Of a DNA stretch of 64,000 bases, positions 26,084 to 34,213 are shown piece after piece. A model generated the notes under the pieces. The model was not told where the DNA came from, ran no database searches, and saw only the letters and a list, made by a program, of their open reading frames with translations. The DNA is from Clostridium paridis (GTDB lineage Bacteria; Bacillota; Clostridia; Clostridiales; Clostridiaceae), in NCBI RefSeq assembly GCF_016765615.1, contig NZ_JAESWA010000019.1, forward strand, positions 62,001 through 126,000. Reading direction: 5' to 3'. How positions within the stretch are numbered: the stretch's first letter is position 1; every line of letters begins with the position of its first letter. Made by a program: the position numbers and the translations under genes.

Positions 26084-27868
26084 TTATAATTTATTAATTA
26101 AAAAACAACTTCCTTTAATTTTCTTCACATTTTTCTTTACTGAGGCCACATACACGCCTACATCTTCGGGGTTATTTAAAGCACCTATTCTTCCATATAA
26201 CCCGGCAATTGATAGGGAAGCTAAAGAGAAACGTTCATGATTACCTTTTCTATCAATAGATTCAATATATCCATCTGACTTATGTTCATCGCTAAAGAAA
26301 TCAAGTATTTCCTTATCAAATCGTTCTATTATTCTCTTACATAGTGAAGTACAGTCTTCATAGGGTTGCTGTACAATGCACACAAAGTCATCGCCCCCAA
26401 TATGACCAACAAATGGACCTTGAGGAGATAACTTATATGCTTCATCTTCAATTAAGCGTGCAGTAAATTTTATTATTTTATCGCCATTTTCAAAACCATA
26501 AGTATCATTATACACTTTGAAATTATCTAAATCAAAATAAAGCATGCAGCAACATGAGTTAGATAAGATAAAGTCAGAAATAACTTTTTCAATTACCCCA
26601 TTACCTGGGAGAGCGGTGAGAGGGTTGAGTTGCCGGGCATAATTGTATTCTATTTTTGTAGTGAAATTAAGTAGAGATTGAATAGTAACAACACCATAAT
26701 ACCTTGAATTCTTAGTTACAATAATGTAATCATAGATTGTATCATTTTTTCTAGCCATAGCTATTCTAGATACTTCTCCCACAGGTGTAAAATAATCAAC
26801 TATTAAGGGATTAGTATCCATAACCAAGGAGACCGGTCTTTTTGAAAATACAGCAACTCCAAATTGGGTGGCCAAAAATGAATCTAATGAATTTTTCATA
26901 ACAAGACCAAGGGGAATAGAATCTTTTACAATTGCAGCACCGGTAATTTCATTTGAATCTAAGTATGATTTTAAATCTTTACAAAGGGTATTTGGAGAAA
27001 AAGGTTTATCTATTCTTACAATTTCTCCAATGTAGTTGTTAGGTATTCCACTAAAAGTTGAAGCTTTCATTCTATTTGATTCACTAATGTAGTTTTTTAT
27101 TTTTAAATCAATATCAATTATTTCAGGGGAAGGAAGTCCTAGAAAAAAACCTTGGCCAGCATAGACACCTAGAGAAATTAAGGTTTGTAATTCTTCTTGA
27201 GTTTCAATACCTTCTGCGATAAGTTTCATATTAGTAATTTGTGCTAACTTCACAAAGCATTCTATTAAGGACTGTTTAAACAAATCTTCATTTATATTTC
27301 TTACTAAATCCATATCTATTTTTACGTAATGAGGTCTAGTTTCAGAAAGCATCTTTAAACCTGAATAACCTGAACCCATATCATCTATTGCAATCTTATA
27401 ACCTTGATCAAGATAGTTAAATAAAGCTTTTTTAAAAATCTTATAATCCTCTATACAAGTCTTTTCAGTTATTTCAAAGATTATATTTTCTGTTGATATA
27501 TTTTCTCCATTAAGAATTTCTTTTGTTAGCCCTTTTTTAAAGCTTTCATCCTTAAATATATTAGGATCAACATTTATAAATAATAGTTTATCCTTAGAAA
27601 GAGACTTAGAATTTCTAAGAGCTTTAGTTCTACATAAAAGTTCAAGTTCTAAACTTTTATTTAATTTATGAGCAGTATCAAATAGCTTTTCAGGATTCCG
27701 CAAAACAGAATCTTCAGGGCCTCTAGTTAAGGCTTCATAGCCAAGTACTTCACCATTTATAAGCGATACAATTGGTTGATAATGAGTTATTATAGAATCC
27801 ATATCTAGAATTGAGTTAAATTCTTTAGAAATATCAGAAGTAATTAAGTTTGTGGAATTATTTATCAT
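26084..27868 (-). CDS. EAL-CBS-GGDEF cyclic-di-GMP enzyme
   Basis: 594-aa cytoplasmic protein. EAL domain (about 20-260) has all catalytic motifs: YEALTRG, FINVD, IFEITEK, AIDDMGSGYSG, KIDMDL and AEGIET, so phosphodiesterase activity is likely. A CBS-pair-like middle (about 270-400) may bind nucleotide. The GGDEF domain (about 420-590) has metal site FDLDNFK and loop GGDDF, a conservative change from GGDEF. No RxxD inhibitory site precedes it. It could make, break or sense c-di-GMP. No transmembrane segment. GAGGCG lies about 8 bases before ATG. Single-gene unit; target process unknown. Confidence 0.92.
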   Translation of the reverse strand: MINNSTNLITSDISKEFNSILDMDSIITHYQPIVSLINGEVLGYEALTRGPEDSVLRNPEKLFDTAHKLNKSLELELLCRTKALRNSKSLSKDKLLFINVDPNIFKDESFKKGLTKEILNGENISTENIIFEITEKTCIEDYKIFKKALFNYLDQGYKIAIDDMGSGYSGLKMLSETRPHYVKIDMDLVRNINEDLFKQSLIECFVKLAQITNMKLIAEGIETQEELQTLISLGVYAGQGFFLGLPSPEIIDIDLKIKNYISESNRMKASTFSGIPNNYIGEIVRIDKPFSPNTLCKDLKSYLDSNEITGAAIVKDSIPLGLVMKNSLDSFLATQFGVAVFSKRPVSLVMDTNPLIVDYFTPVGEVSRIAMARKNDTIYDYIIVTKNSRYYGVVTIQSLLNFTTKIEYNYARQLNPLTALPGNGVIEKVISDFILSNSCCCMLYFDLDNFKVYNDTYGFENGDKIIKFTARLIEDEAYKLSPQGPFVGHIGGDDFVCIVQQPYEDCTSLCKRIIERFDKEILDFFSDEHKSDGYIESIDRKGNHERFSLASLSIAGLYGRIGALNNPEDVGVYVASVKKNVKKIKGSCFLINKL

Positions 27869-27997
27869 TTGAGACGCCTCTTTCTTTATAACAATTAATT
27901 AAGCAAAACCAATATAGCATAGTAGTGTTAACATAAGAAAAGCGTAGTGTTAAATTAATGTTAATGAGTTTGTAGAAAGTGAGATTCGTGTAAAAAA

Positions 27998-28027
27998 TTG
28001 AAAGAAGAGGTCATTTTATGGTACAAT
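27998..28027 (+). promoter_or_regulatory. Promoter of first lipoprotein gene
   Basis: TTGAAA (27998-28003), 18-bp spacer, extended -10 TGGTACAAT (TACAAT 28022-28027). The ATG is 33 bases downstream with AAGGGGG as ribosome site. Confidence 0.65.
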
Positions 28028-28060
28028 TGCTTTGGTATTTAAACTAAGGGGGATAACAAT

Positions 28061-28708
28061 ATGAAAAAATATTTTAGAGTTTTTGCAGCATCTGTTGCAG
28101 TAGTAATGTCAATGGCTTTAATAGCAGGATGTAGTAAAAAACCAGCAGTTACACCAGACCAATATTTGACTTTTTTCTTGGATTTAGCTGTAAAAAACCA
28201 AATAGGTGATGCTAAGAAATTAGGCATACCAGATTCTGAAGTTAAGAAATTAACTGATGAAATTGATAAGCAATATGAAAGTATTGCGGCAAGTGATTCA
28301 AGCGGTTTAGACAAGGAAAGTTCTAATAAGCTAATAGAATCAGCAAAGAAGGGAATAGCTAAAGTTAAATACAATATTAAAACTGTTGAATCTGATAGTA
28401 AGAGTGCTAAGGTTGAAATGACAGTTTATCCTGTTGTAATAGATGAAGCTGATTTAACTCCAGAGAAGTTAATAACTCAGGATGAAATAAAACAGTTAGC
28501 TAAAGAATATACAGATGAAGCAACTTTAGAAAAAAAAGCACAGGATTTAGCTTTAGATAAGGTATGCAAATATTTTGAAAATCCTAAAATATCAGATGAA
28601 GCTAAAACAATTACAGTTGAGCTAAAAGTTGAAAAGGGTGAATGGAAGGAAGTAAATGAAGGAGAACTTGGAAACTTCATAGAAAATAGTTTATACATAA
28701 CTAAATAA
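28061..28708 (+). CDS. Tandem paralogous lipoprotein 1 of 3
   Basis: 215-aa predicted lipoprotein: MKKYFRVF start, hydrophobic core and lipobox LIAGC (Cys about 24), then a conserved SKKPAVTPDQYL. The mature part is helical with KYNIKTVESDSKSAKVEM, CKYFENPKISDE and EKGEWKEVNEG. It resembles DUF5105-type clostridial lipoproteins, but I hold that name loosely. No catalytic motif is seen. Very similar to the next gene and less so to the third, so the cluster arose by tandem duplication. It has its own promoter and terminator. Confidence 0.85.
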   Translation: MKKYFRVFAASVAVVMSMALIAGCSKKPAVTPDQYLTFFLDLAVKNQIGDAKKLGIPDSEVKKLTDEIDKQYESIAASDSSGLDKESSNKLIESAKKGIAKVKYNIKTVESDSKSAKVEMTVYPVVIDEADLTPEKLITQDEIKQLAKEYTDEATLEKKAQDLALDKVCKYFENPKISDEAKTITVELKVEKGEWKEVNEGELGNFIENSLYITK

Positions 28709-28713
28709 ATATA

Positions 28714-28746
28714 AAGCCATGGAAGTGAAGAGGATTTCCATGGCTT
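28714..28746 (+). terminator. Hairpin terminator after lipoprotein 1
   Basis: 11-bp stem AAGCCATGGAA/TTCCATGGCTT; T tail weak. Similar CATGG-bearing hairpins follow the two paralogs. Confidence 0.7.
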
Positions 28747-28820
28747 GTATCATTTATATACATAATTAACTATAAAAGAAATTGCTAAAAAGTTATATTT
28801 TCTAGTAACCAATCATTTCA

Positions 28821-28857
28821 CCCCCTCATATGATGATATGTATGAAAAAAAGGGGGG
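28821..28857 (+). promoter_or_regulatory. Hairpin that can mask the ribosome site of lipoprotein 2
   Basis: CCCCCT (28821-28826) is complementary to AGGGGG (28851-28856), the ribosome site of the gene at 28863. An inner pair CATAT/ATATG (28827-28840) extends the structure. The neighbouring paralogs lack this. Confidence 0.5.
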
Positions 28858-28862
28858 ATAAT

Positions 28863-29510
28863 ATGAGAAAATATATTAAGTTTTTCTCAGCAGTAATGGC
28901 TATAGTAATGTCAATGGCCTTAGTGTCTGCATGTAGCAAAAAACCAGCAGTTACACCAGATCAATACTTAACATTTTACATGGATTTAGCAGTGAAGAAT
29001 ACTGAAGGAGATGCTGCAAAACTAGGTATATCTAGTGATGAAGTTAAGAAGTTTAAGGACCAAATGGAAACTCAATATAGTAAGGTTGTAGAAAATGATA
29101 CAAGTGGCGTAGATAAAGAAAGCCTAAACAAAATGGTTACATCAATAAGAAAAGGTATGTCACAAATCAAATATGACATAAAGACTGTAGAATCTGATAG
29201 TAAGAGTGCTAAGGTTGAAATGTCAATAAATCCAATGGTAATAGAACAAAATGACTTTAGTCCAGATAAGTTAATATCACAAGATGAGATTATGCAATTG
29301 GCTTCTCAATATACAGATCAAGCTACATTGGAAAAGAAAGCAACAGAAATAATTATAGATAAATTATGCAAATACTTCGAGAATCCTAAGATATCTGATG
29401 AATCTAAAAAAGTGACTATTGAATTGAAGGTTGAAAAAGGTGAATGGAAAGAAGTAAATGAAGGAACCCTTGAAAACTTTATAAAAAATAATTTAATAAT
29501 ATATAAATAA
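28863..29510 (+). CDS. Tandem paralogous lipoprotein 2 of 3
   Basis: 215-aa paralog of the preceding lipoprotein. Signal peptide MRKYIKFF... ends in lipobox LVSAC; SKKPAVTPDQYL follows as in copy 1. VESDSKSAKVEM and CKYFENPKISDE are near-identical to copy 1. I chose ATG 28863, 5 bases after GGGGGG, not the in-frame ATG 33 bases earlier. That upstream stretch instead forms a hairpin with the ribosome site. Function unknown; surface-anchored, probably non-enzymatic. Confidence 0.84.
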   Translation: MRKYIKFFSAVMAIVMSMALVSACSKKPAVTPDQYLTFYMDLAVKNTEGDAAKLGISSDEVKKFKDQMETQYSKVVENDTSGVDKESLNKMVTSIRKGMSQIKYDIKTVESDSKSAKVEMSINPMVIEQNDFSPDKLISQDEIMQLASQYTDQATLEKKATEIIIDKLCKYFENPKISDESKKVTIELKVEKGEWKEVNEGTLENFIKNNLIIYK

Positions 29511-29514
29511 CTGC

Positions 29515-29550
29515 TAAGCCATGGAGATAGATTAAAGTTTTCATGGCTTT
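29515..29550 (+). terminator. Hairpin terminator after lipoprotein 2
   Basis: Stem TAAGCCATGGA/TTCATGGCTTTA with one wobble, then AATTTT. Confidence 0.65.
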
Positions 29551-29593
29551 AATTTTGGAAAAAACTTCGATTTTATAATTAGATTTAGGGTGA

Positions 29594-29599
29594 TATAAT
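29594..29599 (+). promoter_or_regulatory. Extended -10 element before lipoprotein 3
   Basis: TGATATAAT (TATAAT 29594-29599) lies about 20 bases before the ATG; -35 poor. Suggests a separate promoter for copy 3. Confidence 0.45.
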
Positions 29600-29619
29600 T
29601 AGACGGAAGGAGGGGGAAG

Positions 29620-30276
29620 ATGAAGAAGAATTTTAAAATTTTAACATTATCATTGGCATTAATAATGTCTATGGCATTATTAATTTCATGTAGCAAAAAA
29701 CCAACTGAAACATCACCAACACCAGGTGAGTACATAAAATTTTATATGGATTTAGCAGTGAAAAGTGAGATGGGTGATTCCAAGAAACTAGGAATATCCA
29801 ATGATGAAGTAAAGGAATTTACAAATGAGTTGGACAAGCGATTTAGTGATGGTATAGCGAGCGATGCAAGTGGAATTGATAAAGAAACCTTAAATAAGCT
29901 AGTGGATTCATTAAGAAGAGGAATGACAAAAATAAAATATGACATTAATACTATTAATGTTGATAAAGAAAATGCTAAAGTTGAAATTGTAGTTAATCCT
30001 ATAATATTAGATCGTAAGGAGTTAACTCCAGACAAAATAGTATCTGAAAGTGAAATGAAAGAATTAGCTAAAGAATATAAGACTAAAGATGCTTTTATGA
30101 AAAAAGTCATGGAACTTGCAACAAGTAAAATGTGTAAGTATTTTGAAAATCCTAATATATCAGATGAGGCTAAAAAAATCACTATTGATCTTAAGTTAGA
30201 AAACAATGAATGGAAAGAAGTTAAAGAAGGACCATTTAAAGATTTCATAAATAATAATTTAGTGATTTATAAATAA
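29620..30276 (+). CDS. Tandem paralogous lipoprotein 3 of 3
   Basis: 218-aa, the most diverged copy. Lipobox LLISC (Cys about 24), then SKKPTETSPTPGEYIKFYMDLAVKS. It keeps the ordered landmarks KLGISNDEVK, KIKYDINTI, CKYFENPNISDE and NNEWKEVKEG, showing common descent with the two upstream genes. AAGGAGGGGG precedes ATG. Like its paralogs it has its own hairpin terminator. Function not recognised. Confidence 0.84.
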   Translation: MKKNFKILTLSLALIMSMALLISCSKKPTETSPTPGEYIKFYMDLAVKSEMGDSKKLGISNDEVKEFTNELDKRFSDGIASDASGIDKETLNKLVDSLRRGMTKIKYDINTINVDKENAKVEIVVNPIILDRKELTPDKIVSESEMKELAKEYKTKDAFMKKVMELATSKMCKYFENPNISDEAKKITIDLKLENNEWKEVKEGPFKDFINNNLVIYK

Positions 30277-30278
30277 TG

Positions 30279-30316
30279 ATAAGGTCATGGAAGAGTTATA
30301 ATCTCCATGACCTTAT
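30279..30316 (+). terminator. Hairpin terminator after lipoprotein 3
   Basis: 13-bp stem ATAAGGTCATGGA/TCCATGACCTTAT with a 12-base loop. Confidence 0.78.
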
Positions 30317-30367
30317 TAGCTTTATTATTCTTTAGGAATTTATAATATTTTAAGGTTGTAGATAACA

Positions 30368-31549
30368 TTATAAGTTTGAATTATAATCTAATACAGCTTG
30401 AACAAATATTGCTGGACCTATCCAAAGAACATCTTCATCAACATCAAATTTAGGATGATGATGTGGATAGATAATTCCTTTTTTAGGGTTATTTGAGCCA
30501 AGGAAAAAGAATGTTCCAGGGACATTTTGAAGATAGTAAGCCATATCTTCAGAAACCATAGTAGGTTCTTTTAAGTATACTAAGTTTTCTTCTCCAACAA
30601 TTTTAAGAGCTGATTTCATAAAGCTTTTAGTTACTTCTGAGTTATTATTAACAGAAGGACAAATCTTATCATAAACTACATCCGCAGATGCTCCATTAGT
30701 AGAAGCTATTCCGTTACAGATTTCAATAACTCTTTTCTCAACTAGTTCTCTATCCTCTGGAAAAATTGTTCGAATTGTGCCTTGAAAGTGTACAGACTCC
30801 GGAATGATGTTCCAAGTAGAACCACCTTCAATAGAACCAATTGTAATAACTACTGGATGAAGAGGATTTATCTCCCGGCTGACTATTCTTTGAAGAGCAG
30901 AAATCATTTCAGCACCTATTGATATTGGATCTACACAAAGATGTGGTAAAGCACCATGACCACCTTTGCCGTTTATTGTTACGGATAACTTATCAACTGC
31001 AGAAGTTGTATATCCAGTTCTCACACCAATCATGCCAGCCTTTACTTCTGGGAAAAATCCACCTATGTGTAGTCCTAAAACTCGGTCTACCTTTGGATTA
31101 TCGAGAACTCCTTCAGCAATCATAGGCTCTGCTCCAGCTGAGATTTCTTCTGCAGGTTGAAAAATCAACTTAACATTACCCTTTAGTATAGATTTATATT
31201 TAGATAAAATCTTTGCTGTTCCAAGTAACATTGAAGTGTGGGCATCATGTCCACAAGCGTGCATACAATTATTATTTGAGGCGAATTTTAAACCTGTTTC
31301 TTCTTTTATAGGTAATCCATCCATATCAGCTCTAATGGCAATAGTGGGACCAGGATTTTCGCCATTAATTAGTGCGCATATTCCAGTCTTGCTAAGAGTG
31401 ATAAACTCAATATTCATTTTAGTTAATTCATTACAAACGAAATTATAAGTTTCTTCTATATCTAAGCCTGTTCCAGGAATTTTATGAAGTTCCCTTCTCC
31501 AGTTGATAATATCATTATGAATTTCTTTAGAAAGTTTTATAGGATCCAT
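30368..31549 (-). CDS. M20-family amidohydrolase (N-acyl-amino-acid/hippurate type)
   Basis: 393-aa zinc/manganese amidohydrolase of peptidase family M20D. Metal-binding motifs are ACGHDAHTSMLLG, FQPAEE and GLHIGG, with IRADMDGLPI before them and YPHHHPKFDVDE near the C-terminus. Relatives cleave N-acyl or N-acetyl amino acids, hippurate or indole-3-acetyl conjugates; the acyl group is not predictable. On the minus strand AAGGAGG lies 8 bases before ATG 31549; an earlier TTG and ATG lie in or too close to it. Stands alone between convergent lipoproteins and a divergent peptidase gene. Confidence 0.9.
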   Translation of the reverse strand: MDPIKLSKEIHNDIINWRRELHKIPGTGLDIEETYNFVCNELTKMNIEFITLSKTGICALINGENPGPTIAIRADMDGLPIKEETGLKFASNNNCMHACGHDAHTSMLLGTAKILSKYKSILKGNVKLIFQPAEEISAGAEPMIAEGVLDNPKVDRVLGLHIGGFFPEVKAGMIGVRTGYTTSAVDKLSVTINGKGGHGALPHLCVDPISIGAEMISALQRIVSREINPLHPVVITIGSIEGGSTWNIIPESVHFQGTIRTIFPEDRELVEKRVIEICNGIASTNGASADVVYDKICPSVNNNSEVTKSFMKSALKIVGEENLVYLKEPTMVSEDMAYYLQNVPGTFFFLGSNNPKKGIIYPHHHPKFDVDEDVLWIGPAIFVQAVLDYNSNL

Positions 31550-31741
31550 ACTCATGCCCTCCTTCAAAATGAATTATTTCAGAAAATTATACTATAGTTT
31601 AAGAACTTTGTAAGTAAAAAATTTTTTGAAAATTTATTTAAAACTCTTCTGAGTTTTAAACTCATATTACATACTATGCTATTTCTTTGGACAGTATATA
31701 GTTATAAAAAAAATTAAAGCTACTAGATGAGGTGACTAAGG

Positions 31742-33679
31742 ATGAAAAAATGGATATCAATGATTTTAGTGTGTTTATTACTAAATATTCAAATGCCAGT
31801 TATGTCACAAGAAATCATTAATGAAGAATATAAAAGCAAAATGAAACAAGATATATTAACACTTATGTTAGCTTATCCAGGGTATATAAAAGATGTTACT
31901 ACAGATGGAAATAAAACTTTTGTTATAATGAAGTCTGGCAAAAAGATATTATATGATGACATGAGAAAAAAAGGGCATGAAGAGAAGTTAGATAACCCAG
32001 ATCTTCAAGATATGTTGGAACAAATATATCCATTAGAATTTACAACAACAGTGATGAAGAAGGATTTTGATCCTGGAAGAGGCAGAAATTATGACTTATT
32101 ACAGGAAGTATATGGGTCATCAAAAGGAGAGATTGAGAAAAATTTAAAGCCATTACAGTATGGATTTGCTGGTTATAGGTTTAATGATAAAAACGGAGCT
32201 AGAACAGCATTAGAAACATCATTAAAAGAATTGATACCATTAGCAAAGACAAACCCCAATATATCTAGTTGTCTTTACCCAGCTAGCGGAACCTATAACT
32301 ATAGAGTTATCTCAGGTACTGGAAGATTAAGTCCACACTCCTTTGGAATAGCAATAGATCTTAAAAGTGATCCTAGAGATTATTGGAAGTGGAGTACTGA
32401 AAAAAAGGCAGAGGAAAGACTTAAGTCGTATTCAAAGGATTTAGTTCAGGTTTTTGAAAAGAATAACTTTGTTTGGGGAGGAAAATGGGGGCATTTTGAT
32501 ATTCTTCACTTTGAGTATAGGCCAGAAATAATAATAAAAGCAAAATATTTTGGAAACTGGAAAGAAAGTGATGGAAGTTGGTATAAAGGTGCACCTATAG
32601 ATAATGAGGAAGTAAAGAAAGCAATTGAACTAATAGAGGATAGACTAGACGATAATAAAGAACAAACTACTCTTTCTGAAGCAGAAGATACGGAATTGGT
32701 GGAATTTGTTCAAGACATATTTGTTAATAGAAATAAGGCTATTTTAGATAAAAACTTAGAACTAATAGAATCACTATATGATACAAATAGTAAGTATGGA
32801 AAATGGGCTTATGAATATGAAGAAAGAAAAGTGAAATATTTAAATAACTGGGCAGAAAAACAAGGAGTTAAATTCACTGAAATAATACCTAAAGTAATTA
32901 TAAGAAGAAGTAGAGGTGGGAATGATAGATATTCCTTTAATATAATGTGTAACACAGAGTATAAATATATATATGAAAATCTTCCTGACATTGTTAATAG
33001 TTCTAGAATAGGTACATATCATTCATTACAACTTACTAAACAAGAAGGAGAATGGGTAATAACTAAGGAGTGGTATACGGATCCATTTGCTGATTCCCTT
33101 AGTTTAGACAATATAAAAGCAGAAAGTATAAAACAACATATTATTTCCCAGGAAACTAGGGATATTTCCGACATAAATGAACGAAGAAAGGGAGCAATGC
33201 AATATGCAGATACCTACTGCGGAGCTGCTTCACTACCTGAGTATGGATTTAAATATAATAAGAATTATAGAGATTTTAATCCAGAAGGAGGAGATTGTGC
33301 AAACTTTGCATCACAAGTACTCCATGAAGGAGGTAAATTCAAAAAGAATTCTACTTGGAATTATAATAAAGGAAGTGCTACAGGCCCATGGGTAAATGCA
33401 GATAAGTTTACCTCATATATGATACATAGCGGAAGAGCTTCAGTTATCGCGCATGGAAGCTATGAAAAAGTTTATAAGGCATCATATAAATTGTTACCAG
33501 GAGATTTTGTTGCCTATGAGAAAAAAGGAGATATTACACATATTTCTGTCGTATCAGGAGTAGACTCAAAGGGATATACATTAGTTACTTGTCATAATAC
33601 TGATAGAAATAACGTTCCTTGGGATCTAGGGTGGAGTGATAAAAAGATAAAATTCTGGTTAGTAAGAGTTCATTATTAA
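31742..33679 (+). CDS. Secreted M15 peptidase fused to C-terminal amidase_6 domain
   Basis: 645-aa exported protein with a signal peptide (cut about residue 22). Residues about 90-270 are a VanY/DacB-like M15 peptidase, with metal motifs SPHSFGIAIDL (about 197) and HFDILHFEYRPE (about 251), expected to trim peptidoglycan peptides. A helical linker of about 190 residues follows. Residues about 480-645 match the putative amidase_6 domain: GGDCANFASQVLHEGG (Cys about 519), HISVVSG (His) and CHNTD, a Cys-His papain-like arrangement. The combination suggests a two-headed cell-wall hydrolase. GAGGTGA precedes ATG. Single-gene unit. Confidence 0.87.
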   Translation: MKKWISMILVCLLLNIQMPVMSQEIINEEYKSKMKQDILTLMLAYPGYIKDVTTDGNKTFVIMKSGKKILYDDMRKKGHEEKLDNPDLQDMLEQIYPLEFTTTVMKKDFDPGRGRNYDLLQEVYGSSKGEIEKNLKPLQYGFAGYRFNDKNGARTALETSLKELIPLAKTNPNISSCLYPASGTYNYRVISGTGRLSPHSFGIAIDLKSDPRDYWKWSTEKKAEERLKSYSKDLVQVFEKNNFVWGGKWGHFDILHFEYRPEIIIKAKYFGNWKESDGSWYKGAPIDNEEVKKAIELIEDRLDDNKEQTTLSEAEDTELVEFVQDIFVNRNKAILDKNLELIESLYDTNSKYGKWAYEYEERKVKYLNNWAEKQGVKFTEIIPKVIIRRSRGGNDRYSFNIMCNTEYKYIYENLPDIVNSSRIGTYHSLQLTKQEGEWVITKEWYTDPFADSLSLDNIKAESIKQHIISQETRDISDINERRKGAMQYADTYCGAASLPEYGFKYNKNYRDFNPEGGDCANFASQVLHEGGKFKKNSTWNYNKGSATGPWVNADKFTSYMIHSGRASVIAHGSYEKVYKASYKLLPGDFVAYEKKGDITHISVVSGVDSKGYTLVTCHNTDRNNVPWDLGWSDKKIKFWLVRVHY

Positions 33680-33694
33680 TAGTAAGTATTGTTA

Positions 33695-33723
33695 TAGACA
33701 TAGTTATACTACAATGCTATAAT
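33695..33723 (+). promoter_or_regulatory. Promoter of cobalamin operon
   Basis: TAGACA (33695-33700), 17-bp spacer, extended -10 TGCTATAAT (TATAAT 33718-33723). Predicted start about 33730, just before the riboswitch. Confidence 0.75.
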
Positions 33724-33751
33724 CTTCATACAAAGTAAATATTGATAAAAC

Positions 33752-33950
33752 ATAGGTGACTAATAGGATAAAATAAATTTATTTAAATAAAGCCTTTAAA
33801 TGTCCCATAAGGGAATTAGTATAATAGGGAAACAGGTGAGATTCCTGTGCGGTCCCGCCGCTGTAAAAGAAGAGTCTTAGTTATAGAATCACTGGGAAAC
33901 TGGGAAGATAAGCTAAGATTATGACACTTGAGCCAGAATACCTGCCTAAG
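33752..33950 (+). promoter_or_regulatory. Adenosylcobalamin riboswitch
   Basis: Recognised by the conserved order ATAGGGAAACAGGTGAGATTC, then GCGGTCCCGCCGCTGTAA (33850-33867), ACTGGGAAACTGGGAAG (33891-33906) and the B12 box GCCAGAATACCTGCC (33932-33946). AGGTG near 33755 can form the closing stem with the B12 box end. When AdoCbl binds, expression of the cbi operon should fall. Confidence 0.95.
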
Positions 33951-33993
33951 TTTTTACACTAATAGGGTTTTTGGGTTTCACTAAAAATTCTTC

Positions 33994-34089
33994 GAAGTTT
34001 TAGTTCGACTAAAATTCATACGTGCCATAAAATTGCCAGAAACCGCAATTTTATAACAAGTATGAATTAAGTCTCACAGTTAAAACTTC
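33994..34089 (+). repeat. Long imperfect hairpin between riboswitch and terminator
   Basis: Nested inverted repeats: GAAGTTTTA (33994-34002) with TAAAACTTC (34081-34089), AAAATTCATAC with GTATGAATT (34011-34021, 34060-34068), and ATAAAATTGC with GCAATTTTAT (34027-34036, 34045-34054). Overall a roughly 96-base rod. CTAAAA/TTTTAG/CTAAAA at 33981-34014 offers competing pairings. Origin unknown; MITE-like or part of the expression platform. Confidence 0.65.
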
Positions 34090-34160
34090 TTCTCTACGAG
34101 CGATGGAGAGGGTGGCTAAATGGACAAAGTGATTTTAGGATTACCTTGATTATTTCTCAT

Positions 34161-34195
34161 AGCCTTCTGACATTATTCAGAAGGTTTTATTTTTT
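34161..34195 (+). terminator. Riboswitch terminator before cbiK
   Basis: Stem CCTTCTGA/TCAGAAGG, then TTTTATTTTTT. It lies 19 bases before the cbiK ATG, the likely decision point of the cobalamin riboswitch. Confidence 0.88.
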
Positions 34196-34213
34196 ATTTA
34201 AAGGAGCATCATC

